Of a DNA stretch of 64,000 nt, positions 44,090 to 52,830 are shown piece after piece. Location of the stretch: NCBI RefSeq assembly GCF_030758345.1, contig NZ_JAVAMO010000013.1, positions 1 to 64,000 of the forward strand, given 5' to 3'. The stretch is from Ruegeria discodermiae. Lineage in GTDB: Bacteria > Pseudomonadota > Alphaproteobacteria > Rhodobacterales > Rhodobacteraceae. Both the position numbers and the translations under genes were made by a program. The notes under the pieces were generated by a model that did no database searches, was not told the DNA's origin, and was given only the letters and a program-made list of their open reading frames with translations. Position 1 is the stretch's first letter. Every line of letters begins with the position of its first letter.

Positions 44090-44698
44090 TCAAGCGTCGG
44101 GCCGTGTGGCAATCATGCTCGGGCGCGATTCGAAACCGGAATACCACGCGGCAAGAGCCTCGTTCCCGGTACGCCAGCTGCGCGCATCATGGCGCAGATC
44201 AAGATAACCCAGCGCGCAGGCCACCGCTATCTGTCCCATATCCAGCGCTCCTGACAAATGCGCCATCCAGCGCTGGTTGAGCGCAGCGCACGCCCGTTCG
44301 ATCTTGATCCATTGCGCGTCGGTCCAACTATCCCACTGCATGCCCTCGGGACGCAGTCGCCCCTCATATGTCATCAGCAGCGCAGCGTCGAGGATGCCAT
44401 CGGCCAGCGCCTCAAGTGTCATAACCTCCCAGCGCCGCGCGCCTTCCGGATAGAGCCCTGCCTGCACCCGCGCATCAAGAAACGCGCAGATCACCCGGCT
44501 GTCGAACAGCGTCGGACCATCTGCACGCTCCAGAGCTGGGACCTTGGTCAACGGGTTTTTGCCCAACAGGGACTCGGCGGGGGATATGGGCGTGCTGTGG
44601 GTGGGTACGATCTCGACATCAGCCAGTTGGCCGGTTTCATGCAACAAAACCATAACCTTGCGCACATAGGGTGATGTCGGGCTGTGAAAGAGTTTCAT
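44090..44698 (-). CDS. Glutathione S-transferase family protein
   Basis: A 202-residue GST. The N-terminal thioredoxin-like domain reads KLFHSPTSPYVRKVMVLLHE, and NPLTKVPALERADG-type sequence carries the cis-proline. The C-terminal helical domain follows. Ser or Tyr at the SPTSPY turn could contact glutathione. It is a monocistronic leftward gene upstream of the riboflavin region, and its substrate is unknown. Confidence 0.87.
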   Translation of the reverse strand: MKLFHSPTSPYVRKVMVLLHETGQLADVEIVPTHSTPISPAESLLGKNPLTKVPALERADGPTLFDSRVICAFLDARVQAGLYPEGARRWEVMTLEALADGILDAALLMTYEGRLRPEGMQWDSWTDAQWIKIERACAALNQRWMAHLSGALDMGQIAVACALGYLDLRHDARSWRTGNEALAAWYSGFESRPSMIATRPDA

Positions 44699-44776
44699 TT
44701 GGGACCTCCTGCGTTGCGGCGAGCTTACAGGACCAGCAAGGAAACAAAAGCAGTCAGATCGCGGGGGCGGCTTAGA

Positions 44777-45415
44777 TCACTCCAACGCATCGCGCATCAG
44801 CGCCGACAGAGCCTGCGTGTCGACCCCGAACCCGTCCGATCCGATGCGGTCGGACGCGCGCAGCCGCACCTCATCGGGTTTGTTCTGCTTCAGCTTCCAT
44901 GTCCTGTCAATCGCCTGTACCCGCATTCGGCAAGGCACGATCATCCGCATCATCCGCATCATCCGCATCATCCGCGCCAGCGCATCATCGCTCATCTTTT
45001 CCGCCGTCCAGGGCGGTTTTGGCAGCAGGCGGGCCTCGTAGAAAGTCGATTGCCGGTCCAGCAACGCGCGCAGTTCGGATTGCGGGCGGGTCTCCAACGT
45101 ACCGTTCAGATGCACGGCAACATAATTCCACGTTGGCACCCGATCGGGGATTTCATACCAGTCGGGCGAGACATACCCATCCGGGCCGGACACAGCGATC
45201 CGCACCGCGATCGGGTCTTTCAACAGACGCAGGATCGGATTCGACCGTACGAGATGCAGATCTGCAGTGCTGCCATCCTCGGACAACAGAAACGGCACGT
45301 GGCTCATCGGGGGCGGCCCGTCTCTCGCGGCAGCAAGAATGCCGAAACCCCGCTCGCGCGCGAAGCGGATGTTGTGGGCGGTCTCGGTGTCGCGAAAGGC
45401 AGGGTTTGGGTGCAT
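44777..45415 (-). CDS. PaiB-like FMN-binding protein
   Basis: A 212-residue protein of the PaiB (FMN-binding negative transcriptional regulator) family with the split-barrel flavin fold. The start HPNPAFRDTETAHNIRFARE, then GPPPMSHVPFLLSEDG and WNYVAVHLNGTLE, are typical. ATG at 45415 follows GAGGAG and is preferred over the upstream codon. A 9-base tandem repeat within the gene encodes repeated Arg-Met-Met near residue 150-160, where relatives have unrelated residues. It is divergent from the FMN riboswitch. Confidence 0.82.
   Translation of the reverse strand: MHPNPAFRDTETAHNIRFARERGFGILAAARDGPPPMSHVPFLLSEDGSTADLHLVRSNPILRLLKDPIAVRIAVSGPDGYVSPDWYEIPDRVPTWNYVAVHLNGTLETRPQSELRALLDRQSTFYEARLLPKPPWTAEKMSDDALARMMRMMRMMRMIVPCRMRVQAIDRTWKLKQNKPDEVRLRASDRIGSDGFGVDTQALSALMRDALE
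44941..44975. repeat. 9-bp tandem repeat in the PaiB-like gene
   Basis: Almost four head-to-tail copies of CATCATCCG (complement CGGATGATG) lie inside the coding sequence. Because the unit is 9 bases, slippage changes the protein by three residues (Arg-Met-Met) without a frameshift. Confidence 0.9.
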
Positions 45416-45473
45416 GGGCGCTCTCCTCAAACTGGGTCTTGCAGTGTGGGCCGCATCTTGGCAAGTTCCCTGT

Positions 45474-45616
45474 CGTTCTCAGGGCGGGGCGAAATTCCCC
45501 ACCGGCGGTATGCGGGCATCGACCCGCGAGCCCGCGAGCGGCCCCGTTTTCAGGGGTGACAAGCAGATCTGGTGAGAGGCCAGAGCCGACGGTTACAGTC
45601 CGGATGAAAGAGAACG
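45474..45616 (+). ncRNA. FMN riboswitch (RFN element)
   Basis: A complete FMN aptamer. The P1 stem is CGTTCTC (45474-45480) with GAGAACG (45610-45616). The conserved core includes AGGGCGGGGCGAAATTCCCC, ACCGGCGGTA, and CAGATCTGGTGAGAGGCCAG, ending with CCGACGGTTACAGTCCGGATG. It lies 75 bases upstream of the lumazine synthase gene, and binding of FMN should reduce its expression. The expression platform is in the GC-rich stretch 45617-45680. Confidence 0.95.
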
Positions 45617-45691
45617 TGCAGCGCGTCTGTGATACGGCGCGCCTGCCCGTGATCGCCTTGGGTGACGTGTCTGTTACGAAAGGAGTTCACG

Positions 45692-46132
45692 ATGACACAC
45701 ACCCGATATGCTTTTGTCAAAGCCAACTGGCATTCCGATATCGTCGACCGCGCGCTTGACGGGTTTCAGGAACTGATCCCTGCTGCGCAAATCGATGTCT
45801 ATGATGTGCCCGGCGCGTTCGAGATGCCGCTGCTGGCCCGTGACTTGGCCCAGACTGGCCAATATGCCGCCATCGCCTGCGCCGCCTTTGTGGTGGATGG
45901 CGGGATTTATCGCCATGATTTCGTGGCCCAGGCGGTGGTCGACGGGTTGATGCGGGCCGGGATGGATAGCGGCGTGCCGGTGCTCTCGGTCTCTCTGACA
46001 CCGCATCACTATCAGGAAACCGATCACCACAACGCCATCTATCGCGCCCATTTCGTGGAAAAGGGCCGCGAAGCGGCGCAAGCCGCGCTGGGCATCATCC
46101 GCACCCGTGCGGCGCTGTCGCAGGCGGCCTGA
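45692..46132 (+). CDS. ribH: 6,7-dimethyl-8-ribityllumazine synthase, RibH2 type
   Basis: A 146-residue lumazine synthase, which makes the direct precursor of riboflavin. It matches the RibH2 (Brucella-type, decameric) subgroup rather than the icosahedral type: YAFVKANWHSDIVDRALDGF, DVPGAFEMPLLARDLAQTGQ and VVDGGIYRHDFVAQAVVDGL. ATG at 45692 follows AGGAG. It is the only riboflavin gene behind the riboswitch here, which fits a second, FMN-controlled paralogue. Confidence 0.93.
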   Translation: MTHTRYAFVKANWHSDIVDRALDGFQELIPAAQIDVYDVPGAFEMPLLARDLAQTGQYAAIACAAFVVDGGIYRHDFVAQAVVDGLMRAGMDSGVPVLSVSLTPHHYQETDHHNAIYRAHFVEKGREAAQAALGIIRTRAALSQAA

Positions 46133-46139
46133 TACCGTA

Positions 46140-46169
46140 GCGCCTCAGGGGGAATCCCTCTTGAGGCGC
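46140..46169 (+). other. Hairpin between ribH and aroC
   Basis: GCGCCTCA (46140-46147) pairs with TGAGGCGC (46162-46169) and an inner GGGG/CCCT-type stem extends it. No T-run follows, so it may be an attenuating or RNA-stability hairpin rather than a terminator. Confidence 0.45.
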
Positions 46170-46210
46170 ACAGCACAGGTCGCTAAGCACGTCGCGCAAA
46201 GGAGCAGCTT

Positions 46211-47311
46211 ATGTCGATGAACAGTTTTGGCCATCTTTTCCGCGTCTCGACCTGGGGCGAAAGCCACGGCCCGGCGCTCGGCGCCACCGTCGATGGCTGC
46301 CCACCGGGTGTGTCCATCGACGAGGCGATGATCCAGCACTGGCTGGACAAGCGCAAACCGGGCCAGAACAAGTTCACCACCCAGCGGCGTGAAGCGGATG
46401 AGGTGAAGATTTTGTCCGGCGTGTTCGAGGGCCAGACCACCGGCACACCGGTGCAGCTGATGATCGAAAACACCGATCAGCGCTCGAAAGACTATGGCGA
46501 CATCATGGACAAGTTCCGCCCGGGTCATGCCGATATCACCTATTGGCAGAAGTACGGGATCCGCGACTATCGCGGTGGCGGGCGCAGCTCGGCCCGCGAA
46601 ACAGCGGCACGTGTGGCTGCGGGCGGGTTGGCGCGCGAGGCGATCAATCAGCTTGCCCCGCATGTGCAGATCACCGGCTACATGGTTCAGATGGGACCAC
46701 GCAAGATCAACCGGGACCGGTTTGACTGGGACCAGATCGAACAGAACCCGTTCTGGACGCCGGATGCTACGGCGGCCGAGGACTGGGCCGGCTATCTGGA
46801 CGAGTTGCGCAAAGACGGAAACTCGGTTGGCGCGGTGATCGAAGTGGTTGCGCGTGGGGTTCCGCGTGGGTTGGGCGCACCGATTTACGCCAAGTTAGAC
46901 ACTGATCTGGCCGCCGCGATGATGTCGATCAACGCCGTCAAAGGCGTCGAAATCGGTGAGGGCATGGCCGCCGCCGAGCTGACCGGTGAAGCCAATGCCG
47001 ACGAGATATTCATGGGTCCCAATGGCCCGGAATACAGCTCCAACCACGCGGGCGGCGTGTTGGGCGGTATTGCGACCGGGCAGGATGTTGTGGTGCGCTT
47101 TGCGGTCAAGCCGACCTCGTCGATCCTGACCACACGCCGAACCATCACAGTCTCGGGCGAAGAAACCCAAATCATCACCAAAGGCCGCCACGACCCCTGC
47201 GTCGGTATCCGTGCGGTGCCCGTGGGTGAGGCGATGATGGCCTGCGTGATCCTCGACCATCTGCTGCTGCATCGCGGCCAGATCGGCGAAAGTCGTGGCC
47301 ATATCGGCTGA
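46211..47311 (+). CDS. aroC: Chorismate synthase
   Basis: A 366-residue chorismate synthase, the last enzyme of the shikimate pathway; it needs reduced FMN. The signatures [20 protein letters not shown] at the start, [37 protein letters not shown], and the end [20 protein letters not shown] are complete. It lies 78 bases after ribH, and its need for FMN makes the neighbourhood of an FMN-riboswitch gene noteworthy. Confidence 0.96.
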   Translation: MSMNSFGHLFRVSTWGESHGPALGATVDGCPPGVSIDEAMIQHWLDKRKPGQNKFTTQRREADEVKILSGVFEGQTTGTPVQLMIENTDQRSKDYGDIMDKFRPGHADITYWQKYGIRDYRGGGRSSARETAARVAAGGLAREAINQLAPHVQITGYMVQMGPRKINRDRFDWDQIEQNPFWTPDATAAEDWAGYLDELRKDGNSVGAVIEVVARGVPRGLGAPIYAKLDTDLAAAMMSINAVKGVEIGEGMAAAELTGEANADEIFMGPNGPEYSSNHAGGVLGGIATGQDVVVRFAVKPTSSILTTRRTITVSGEETQIITKGRHDPCVGIRAVPVGEAMMACVILDHLLLHRGQIGESRGHIG

Positions 47312-47516
47312 CCTGCGCACATCTCTGCGCGCGGAAGCAGTGAACGTAGCGTTGACCAGCGGCTTGGCATGACAAAGCCGATTAGCCTTCGAAAAAAGGC
47401 CGCTTAAGTGAGAAATATGAGCAGAATCAAACGGCGACAGGTCCGACCGGAAACGTCCTGATTTGTGCCAAGGATATCTTTGAGCCCCGTAACACACATA
47501 CTTCACCGCTTCTTTG

Positions 47517-48266
47517 CTATCGTAACGCGCGGTTCATCCCGCCGTCTGACAGTATACTCTGACCGTTGATGTAGCGAGCTCCGTCGCTGGCGAGAAACAC
47601 GCAGGCCTGTCCAATTTCCTCAAAAGTTGCGGGCCGCTGTGCGGGGATTTCCCGACGGGCCTGTTCGGACAGGTTCACGTTCTCGCAGAACCCGGGCAGC
47701 AGGTTGTTCATGCGAATGTTGTGCCGTGCATAACGATCCCCATAAAGCTTTGAGAAACTGTGCAGAGCGCCGCGCAGCATGCTCATGGGATAGGGTGCAC
47801 GTGGCTCGACTGCGTTCATGGACGAGATATTTACGAAAGCACCTCCGCCTTGTTCGATCAGTATGGGCGTGACGATACGGGCAATCTTGACGATGTTCAG
47901 CACATACATGTCCAGACTTTCGTGCCATAACGCGTCGCTGAGTTCCAAAAGCGGCCCGTCAAAGTCAGGGTCGAAACCAACCGTCTTGATGGCTTCCGGC
48001 ACCGTCCCACCGTGCCCCATATTGCTGACGATCGCGTCAATCCGGCCATACTTGCTCATGGTGTCGTCGACCATTGCTTGCAGATCATCCACATCCAGCA
48101 CAGAGCCCCTGCGGCCAATTCCCCCAAGCTCCTCCGCCAGTTCAACTGAGCGATTGGACGGAGACATCAGCGAGACCTTGTAGCCTGCCTTCGCCATCTC
48201 AATGGCACAGCCCCGGCCAATGCCTTGTCCGGTCCCTGTCATCAGTGCGACTTTGCCATCAGGCAT
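47517..48266 (-). CDS. SDR-family oxidoreductase lacking the catalytic lysine
   Basis: A 249-residue short-chain dehydrogenase-like protein. The cofactor motif TGTGQGIGRG and the C-terminal GQSILSDGG are normal, and the Ser of NISSMNAVEPRAPYPMSML is in place. The usual YxxxK motif reads YPMSM, so the catalytic Lys is Met. The protein may be a divergent SDR with another proton relay or a non-catalytic binder. ATG at 48266 fits the usual SDR start; the longer frame to 48302 is less likely. It is divergent from a LysR regulator that probably controls it. Confidence 0.8.
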   Translation of the reverse strand: MPDGKVALMTGTGQGIGRGCAIEMAKAGYKVSLMSPSNRSVELAEELGGIGRRGSVLDVDDLQAMVDDTMSKYGRIDAIVSNMGHGGTVPEAIKTVGFDPDFDGPLLELSDALWHESLDMYVLNIVKIARIVTPILIEQGGGAFVNISSMNAVEPRAPYPMSMLRGALHSFSKLYGDRYARHNIRMNNLLPGFCENVNLSEQARREIPAQRPATFEEIGQACVFLASDGARYINGQSILSDGGMNRALR

Positions 48267-48384
48267 GGTATCCACTTTCTTTAGATGCATAGTGTGTGAC
48301 AATTATTCAGTTGAATTCAGTTTGCCTCCTTAAAATCAGATCGGCCTATCGAGTTTTTGGCGCATTGCTGTTAGATTTTCTCAC

Positions 48385-49263
48385 ATGGCGGAGAACCTCA
48401 GACACCTTCGTGCCCTTCAAGCCTTTGACGAAACCGCAACCCACTCCAGCCTGACCAAGGCAGCGGATGTTCTGAACGTTACCCACGGGGCGATCAGTCG
48501 GCAGATCAAGTTGCTGGAACTGCATCTTGGCGTGACGCTCTTTCATCGTCGTCCGAATGGCGTTGAACTGACAAAAGCCGGGGAACGCCTGTATCAATCT
48601 ACGCGCGGCGCATTTTCTGCATTGCAACTGGGCGTAACGGAGGTGAAGCGGCTGCATCACCGCCAGTCGCTTACAGTGTCTTTGTCGACATCCCTGGCGC
48701 TCAAATGGCTTGTTCCGTTACTCAGTTCGTTTCAGCAGGAACATCCGGGTATCGCATTATTGCTGGACACAAACGACGCCTTTGCGGATTTCGATACGTC
48801 TGAGGTCGATGTAGCGCTGCGATTTGGTGAGCCTAGTTGGGACGGGCTGTATCATGAGCGCGTGAGGCAAGAGGAATTGATTGTTGTGGCCGGGCCGTCC
48901 CTTGTAGAGGACACACACGTGCCAATGAGTGCAGAGGACGTCGCCGATCTCCCCCTTTTGCGCGACGCATTCAACGTCGGATGGGAAAGCTGGGCCGAAC
49001 AAGTTGGATTGAACGCCGATCGGATCAACTCCCAGAGCATCAAATACGTGGATAGTGCTGTTCTCTTGGAGGCGGCGATTGATGGACAAGGCGTGGCATT
49101 GGCCAGACATCTCTTGGCGGAGAGGGACCTGGAGCTTGGCCGACTGGTCCGTCTTGATGAAAGCCATGTTCCGCTGGACCGTGGGCTCTACTTCGTTTGC
49201 CGCCCCGGTGATCAGGAACGGGTCACGGTGAGAATTTTCAAGAAATGGCTCATGTCGATTTGA
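48385..49263 (+). CDS. LysR-family transcriptional regulator (GcvA-like)
   Basis: A 292-residue LysR regulator. The N-terminal helix-turn-helix reads HSSLTKAADVLNVTHGAISR followed by QIKLLELHLGVTLFHRR, and the effector domain follows with the GcvA-type VDVALRFGEPSWDGL segment. It is divergent from the SDR-like gene across an 80-120-base gap, the usual layout for a LysR regulator and its target. Confidence 0.9.
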   Translation: MAENLRHLRALQAFDETATHSSLTKAADVLNVTHGAISRQIKLLELHLGVTLFHRRPNGVELTKAGERLYQSTRGAFSALQLGVTEVKRLHHRQSLTVSLSTSLALKWLVPLLSSFQQEHPGIALLLDTNDAFADFDTSEVDVALRFGEPSWDGLYHERVRQEELIVVAGPSLVEDTHVPMSAEDVADLPLLRDAFNVGWESWAEQVGLNADRINSQSIKYVDSAVLLEAAIDGQGVALARHLLAERDLELGRLVRLDESHVPLDRGLYFVCRPGDQERVTVRIFKKWLMSI

Positions 49264-49659
49264 CTATCAGATTCAAAGAAAAGCGCGAGTATATCAATCT
49301 TCGCCGTCTTTTCCCGACCGTGGGTAACCAAATTGTTTAAACAGGGCTCCGACGTGCTGGCTATGGTCGGGGTGGGTGCAACAAAACACTGGTTCTGCTT
49401 CGGGGTGAGTGTTAGTCAGGCGCGCCGTATCGGGCGTTGCTGACCCGCAATAAGAATGTTCACCGGCCCTATAGACACCCACCCCCAACCCTGCTACATC
49501 CGCGCAATCTTGTGGCCTCGGATTCGTTCCGGGGCCTCTGATGTTTGTAAATCGGGGACCTTCGGGGCCCTATATCTCAGGCACCTACGGGGGCCTTCAA
49601 CATAGCGGGTCCAAAGACAAGAACCTAAGGGTCCGCACGCTAAACGGAAGACAGAAAGC
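49264..49659. other. Leader region upstream of rplB
   Basis: No gene is seen in these 396 bases. The last 150 bases hold several G/C-rich stem-prone stretches, such as GGCCTCGGATTCGTTCCGG and TCGGGGACCTTCGGGG, that could form a structured 5' leader for the ribosomal genes. The palindrome GTTTAAAC lies near 49335. Promoter elements were not clear. Confidence 0.4.
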
Positions 49660-50502
49660 ATGGCACTCAAGTCGTATAAGCCGACGACGCCGGGCCAGCG
49701 CGGGCTGGTGCTGATCGACCGTTCGGAGCTCTGGAAAGGACGCCCCGTCAAATCCCTCACCGAGGGTCTGACGAAATCGGGCGGCCGGAACAACACCGGA
49801 CGGATTACCTCGCGTCGTCGCGGGGGTGGCGCCAAACGCCTCTACCGGATCGTTGACTTCAAACGCAACAAATTTGATGTGGCGGCAACCGTCGAACGGA
49901 TCGAATACGACCCGAACCGGACCGCCTTCATCGCATTGGTCAAATATGACGATGGCGAGCAGGCCTATATCCTCGCGCCCCAGCGTCTGGCTGTTGGTGA
50001 CAAGGTTGTCGCCTCCGCCAAGGCCGACATCAAGCCGGGCAACGCGATGCCGTTCTCGGGCATGCCGATCGGTACCATTGTCCACAACATCGAGATGAAG
50101 CCCGGTAAGGGTGGTCAGATCGCGCGTGCCGCAGGCACCTATGCCCAGTTCGTGGGCCGCGACGGTGGCTACGCTCAGATCCGCCTCAGCTCGGGTGAAC
50201 TGCGCATGGTGCGTCAGGAATGCATGGCCACCGTTGGTGCCGTGTCCAACCCCGACAACTCCAACCAGAACTACGGTAAAGCCGGTCGTATGCGCCACAA
50301 GGGCGTGCGCCCGTCGGTCCGTGGTGTTGTCATGAACCCGATCGACCACCCGCACGGTGGTGGTGAAGGCCGGACCTCGGGTGGTCGTCACCCGGTGACC
50401 CCATGGGGTAAGCCGACCAAGGGCAAGCGCACTCGCAACAAGAACAAAGCGTCGCAGAAGCTGATCATCCGCTCGCGCCACGCCAAGAAGAAAGGGCGTT
50501 AA
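49660..50502 (+). CDS. rplB: 50S ribosomal protein L2
   Basis: A 280-residue L2, needed for the peptidyl-transferase centre. The conserved loop [19 protein letters not shown] is present, as is the start [13 protein letters not shown]. It is the first gene of a five-gene block; rplW, which normally precedes it in the S10 operon, is not in the 400 bases upstream. Confidence 0.97.
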   Translation: MALKSYKPTTPGQRGLVLIDRSELWKGRPVKSLTEGLTKSGGRNNTGRITSRRRGGGAKRLYRIVDFKRNKFDVAATVERIEYDPNRTAFIALVKYDDGEQAYILAPQRLAVGDKVVASAKADIKPGNAMPFSGMPIGTIVHNIEMKPGKGGQIARAAGTYAQFVGRDGGYAQIRLSSGELRMVRQECMATVGAVSNPDNSNQNYGKAGRMRHKGVRPSVRGVVMNPIDHPHGGGEGRTSGGRHPVTPWGKPTKGKRTRNKNKASQKLIIRSRHAKKKGR

Positions 50503-50505
50503 TAG

Positions 50506-50784
50506 ATGTCTCGCTCTGTATGGAAAGGTCCTTTCGTCGACAGCTATGTGCTTAAGAAAGCCGAAGCTGCGCGCGAGTCGGGCCGCAATGAAGTGATCAA
50601 GATCTGGTCGCGCCGTTCCACCATCCTGCCCCAGTTCGTGGGTCTGACCTTTGGTGTTTATAACGGTCACAAGCACATCCCGGTAAACGTCTCGGAAGAC
50701 ATGATCGGTCAGAAGTTCGGTGAATACTCGCCGACCCGGACCTATTACGGTCACGCCGCGGACAAAAAAGCGAAGCGGAAGTAA
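50506..50784 (+). CDS. rpsS: 30S ribosomal protein S19
   Basis: A 92-residue S19, which binds the 16S rRNA head near S13. The start [17 protein letters not shown], then [20 protein letters not shown], are diagnostic. It lies 3 bases after rplB and 3 before rplV, in the standard S10-operon order. Confidence 0.97.
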   Translation: MSRSVWKGPFVDSYVLKKAEAARESGRNEVIKIWSRRSTILPQFVGLTFGVYNGHKHIPVNVSEDMIGQKFGEYSPTRTYYGHAADKKAKRK

Positions 50785-50787
50785 GTC

Positions 50788-51168
50788 ATGGGCAAGGAAA
50801 AGAACCCCCGCCGCGTGGCAGACAACGAAGCAATGGCAAAAACTCGCATGCTTCGCACCAGCCCGCAGAAACTGAACCTGGTGGCACAGATGATCCGTGG
50901 CAAGAAGGTGGAAAAGGCCCTGACGGACCTGACCTTCTCGAACAAGCGGGTCGCGCAGGACGTGAAGAAATGCCTTCAGTCCGCCATCGCCAATGCTGAA
51001 AACAACCACAACCTTGACGTGGATGAACTGATCGTCGCCGAAGCCTGGGTTGGCAAGAACCTGGTCATGAAACGCGGTCGCCCGCGTGCCCGTGGCCGGT
51101 TCGGCAAGATCATGAAGCCGTTCTCGGAGATCACCATCAAGGTGCGTCAGGTAGAGGAGCAAGCCTAA
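50788..51168 (+). CDS. rplV: 50S ribosomal protein L22
   Basis: A 126-residue L22, which lines the exit tunnel. The segment [20 protein letters not shown] and the end [20 protein letters not shown], which carries the tunnel loop, are conserved. Its stop overlaps the rpsC start (TAATG). Confidence 0.97.
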   Translation: MGKEKNPRRVADNEAMAKTRMLRTSPQKLNLVAQMIRGKKVEKALTDLTFSNKRVAQDVKKCLQSAIANAENNHNLDVDELIVAEAWVGKNLVMKRGRPRARGRFGKIMKPFSEITIKVRQVEEQA

Positions 51169-51878
51169 TGGGTCATAAAGTAAATCCGGTCGGCATGCGC
51201 CTCCAGGTCAACCGCACCTGGGACAGCCGTTGGTACGCCGACACCAAGGATTACGGTGATCTTCTGCTGGAAGATCTGAAAATCCGCGAGTTCATCAAAG
51301 AAGAGTGCAAGCAGGCCGGCATCGCCCGCGTGATCATTGAACGCCCGCACAAGAAGTGCCGCGTCACGATCCACACCGCGCGTCCGGGCGTCATCATCGG
51401 CAAGAAAGGCGCCGATATCGAGGTTCTCCGCAAGAAGATCTCGGCGATGACTGACAGCGAACTGCACCTGAACATCGTCGAAGTGCGCAAGCCCGAGCTT
51501 GACGCGCAGCTGGTTGCCGAGTCCATCGCTCAGCAGCTGGAGCGCCGCGTCTCGTTCCGCCGCGCGATGAAGCGATCGGTTCAGAACGCCATGCGTATGG
51601 GCGCCCTGGGTATCCGGGTGAACGTCGCTGGCCGTCTGGGCGGTGCCGAAATCGCACGGACCGAATGGTACCGCGAAGGCCGCGTGCCTCTGCACACTCT
51701 GCGTGCCGACATCGATTACGCACATGCCGAAGCGATGACTCCTTACGGGATCATCGGGATCAAGGTCTGGATCTTCAAAGGTGAGATCATGGAGCACGAT
51801 CCGCAGGCACGTGACCGTAAAGCACAGGAACTCCAGGACGGCCCTGCACCTCGTGGTGCTGGTGGCGGTCGTCGCTAA
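51168..51878 (+). CDS. rpsC: 30S ribosomal protein S3
   Basis: A 236-residue S3 with an N-terminal KH domain ([20 protein letters not shown]) and the C-terminal domain with [20 protein letters not shown]. The start [20 protein letters not shown] is typical. It follows rplV with a one-base overlap. Confidence 0.97.
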   Translation: MGHKVNPVGMRLQVNRTWDSRWYADTKDYGDLLLEDLKIREFIKEECKQAGIARVIIERPHKKCRVTIHTARPGVIIGKKGADIEVLRKKISAMTDSELHLNIVEVRKPELDAQLVAESIAQQLERRVSFRRAMKRSVQNAMRMGALGIRVNVAGRLGGAEIARTEWYREGRVPLHTLRADIDYAHAEAMTPYGIIGIKVWIFKGEIMEHDPQARDRKAQELQDGPAPRGAGGGRR

Positions 51879-51890
51879 GGAGAGAATGAG

Positions 51891-52304
51891 ATGCTTCAAC
51901 CAAAGCGTACTAAATTCCGCAAGATGCACAAAGGCCGGATCAAGGGCGAAGCCAAGGGCGGCTCTGATCTGAACTTTGGCGCCTACGGTCTGAAAGCGCT
52001 GCAGCCCGAGCGTGTGACTGCACGCCAGATCGAAGCTGCACGTCGTGCCATGACCCGTCACATGAAACGCCAGGGCCGCGTCTGGATCCGGATCTTCCCG
52101 GATACCCCCGTGACCTCGAAACCGACCGAAGTCCGGATGGGTAAAGGTAAAGGTTCCGTGGATTTCTGGGCCGCCAAGGTCAAGCCCGGCCGCGTGATGT
52201 TTGAGATCGACGGCGTCGATGACGACATCGCCCGCGAGGCCCTGCGCCTTGCCGCGATGAAGCTGCCGATCAAGACCCGCGTCGTGGTTCGCGAAGACTG
52301 GTAA
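51891..52304 (+). CDS. rplP: 50S ribosomal protein L16
   Basis: A 137-residue L16 close to the peptidyl-transferase site. The start [20 protein letters not shown] and [20 protein letters not shown] are diagnostic. The gene is 12 bases after rpsC and is followed by a strong terminator rather than by rpmC (L29), so the operon ends here. Confidence 0.97.
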   Translation: MLQPKRTKFRKMHKGRIKGEAKGGSDLNFGAYGLKALQPERVTARQIEAARRAMTRHMKRQGRVWIRIFPDTPVTSKPTEVRMGKGKGSVDFWAAKVKPGRVMFEIDGVDDDIAREALRLAAMKLPIKTRVVVREDW

Positions 52305-52337
52305 GCGCCAGGGGCGAAGCCCCGCTTAGCTGAACCG

Positions 52338-52375
52338 ACCCCTGCCGGGAAACCGGTGGGGGTTTTCGTTTTTTT
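52338..52375 (+). terminator. Rho-independent terminator after rplP
   Basis: CCCCTGCCGG (52339-52348) pairs with CCGGTGGGGG (52353-52362), with two wobble pairs, around a GAAA loop, and is followed by TTTTCGTTTTTTT. It lies 34 bases after the rplP stop. Confidence 0.9.
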
Positions 52376-52444
52376 GGGCTTCCCAACGACCATTCGTAAT
52401 TAAGTAACTGGGTAGTTCTTTTAAGGTCGGTCAAGACAAGCGCT

Positions 52445-52738
52445 ATGAATGATGTTCCAATTCTTCCCATCGTCGAAAATGTGCTGCTGCATTCGACATT
52501 GCCTGTAGTTCTGACACTTTTCTTTCTAGGTGGAAGATGGCTATTTAGGGCCTTTGTGCTTCTAAGCGCCGCGTGCCTATTTGGTTTGATATGGTTCTTT
52601 GTCTTGAACTCAGAATTTTGCCCGACTGGGATGGAGGGTTTGGCGCTGGTAATATGGCCTCTGGCGCTGTTTGTGGCTGGGTTGTGGGGTTGGATTTGTT
52701 ATGCGGTTCTTTTTAGCTTGGGGTTTTTGCCGCATTAG
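52445..52738 (+). CDS. Small hypothetical membrane protein
   Basis: A 97-residue hydrophobic protein with about three transmembrane segments (residues about 14-30, 35-53 and 66-92). I do not recognise it. ATG at 52445 has only a weak ribosome site (CAAG), and the gene stands alone between the ribosomal terminator and the convergent mcd gene. Its codon use is more AT-rich than its neighbours, which could mean recent arrival or weak selection. Confidence 0.45.
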   Translation: MNDVPILPIVENVLLHSTLPVVLTLFFLGGRWLFRAFVLLSAACLFGLIWFFVLNSEFCPTGMEGLALVIWPLALFVAGLWGWICYAVLFSLGFLPH

Positions 52739-52830
52739 AGAAGCTGAGGTTGCGCTGGTGCCTACACATGCGCAGCAAAAAGGGCCACATCCAATAGTTG
52801 CGGCCCTCTGCATTTTCTCAAAGTGGTAAA

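Noticed and set aside
49457-49606. 49-codon rightward frame in the rplB leader
   Set aside because: There is no ribosome site, no similarity to any ribosomal protein such as L23, and odd composition.
49597-51162. 521-codon leftward frame
   Set aside because: It is antisense to rplB, rpsS and rplV, which are certain.
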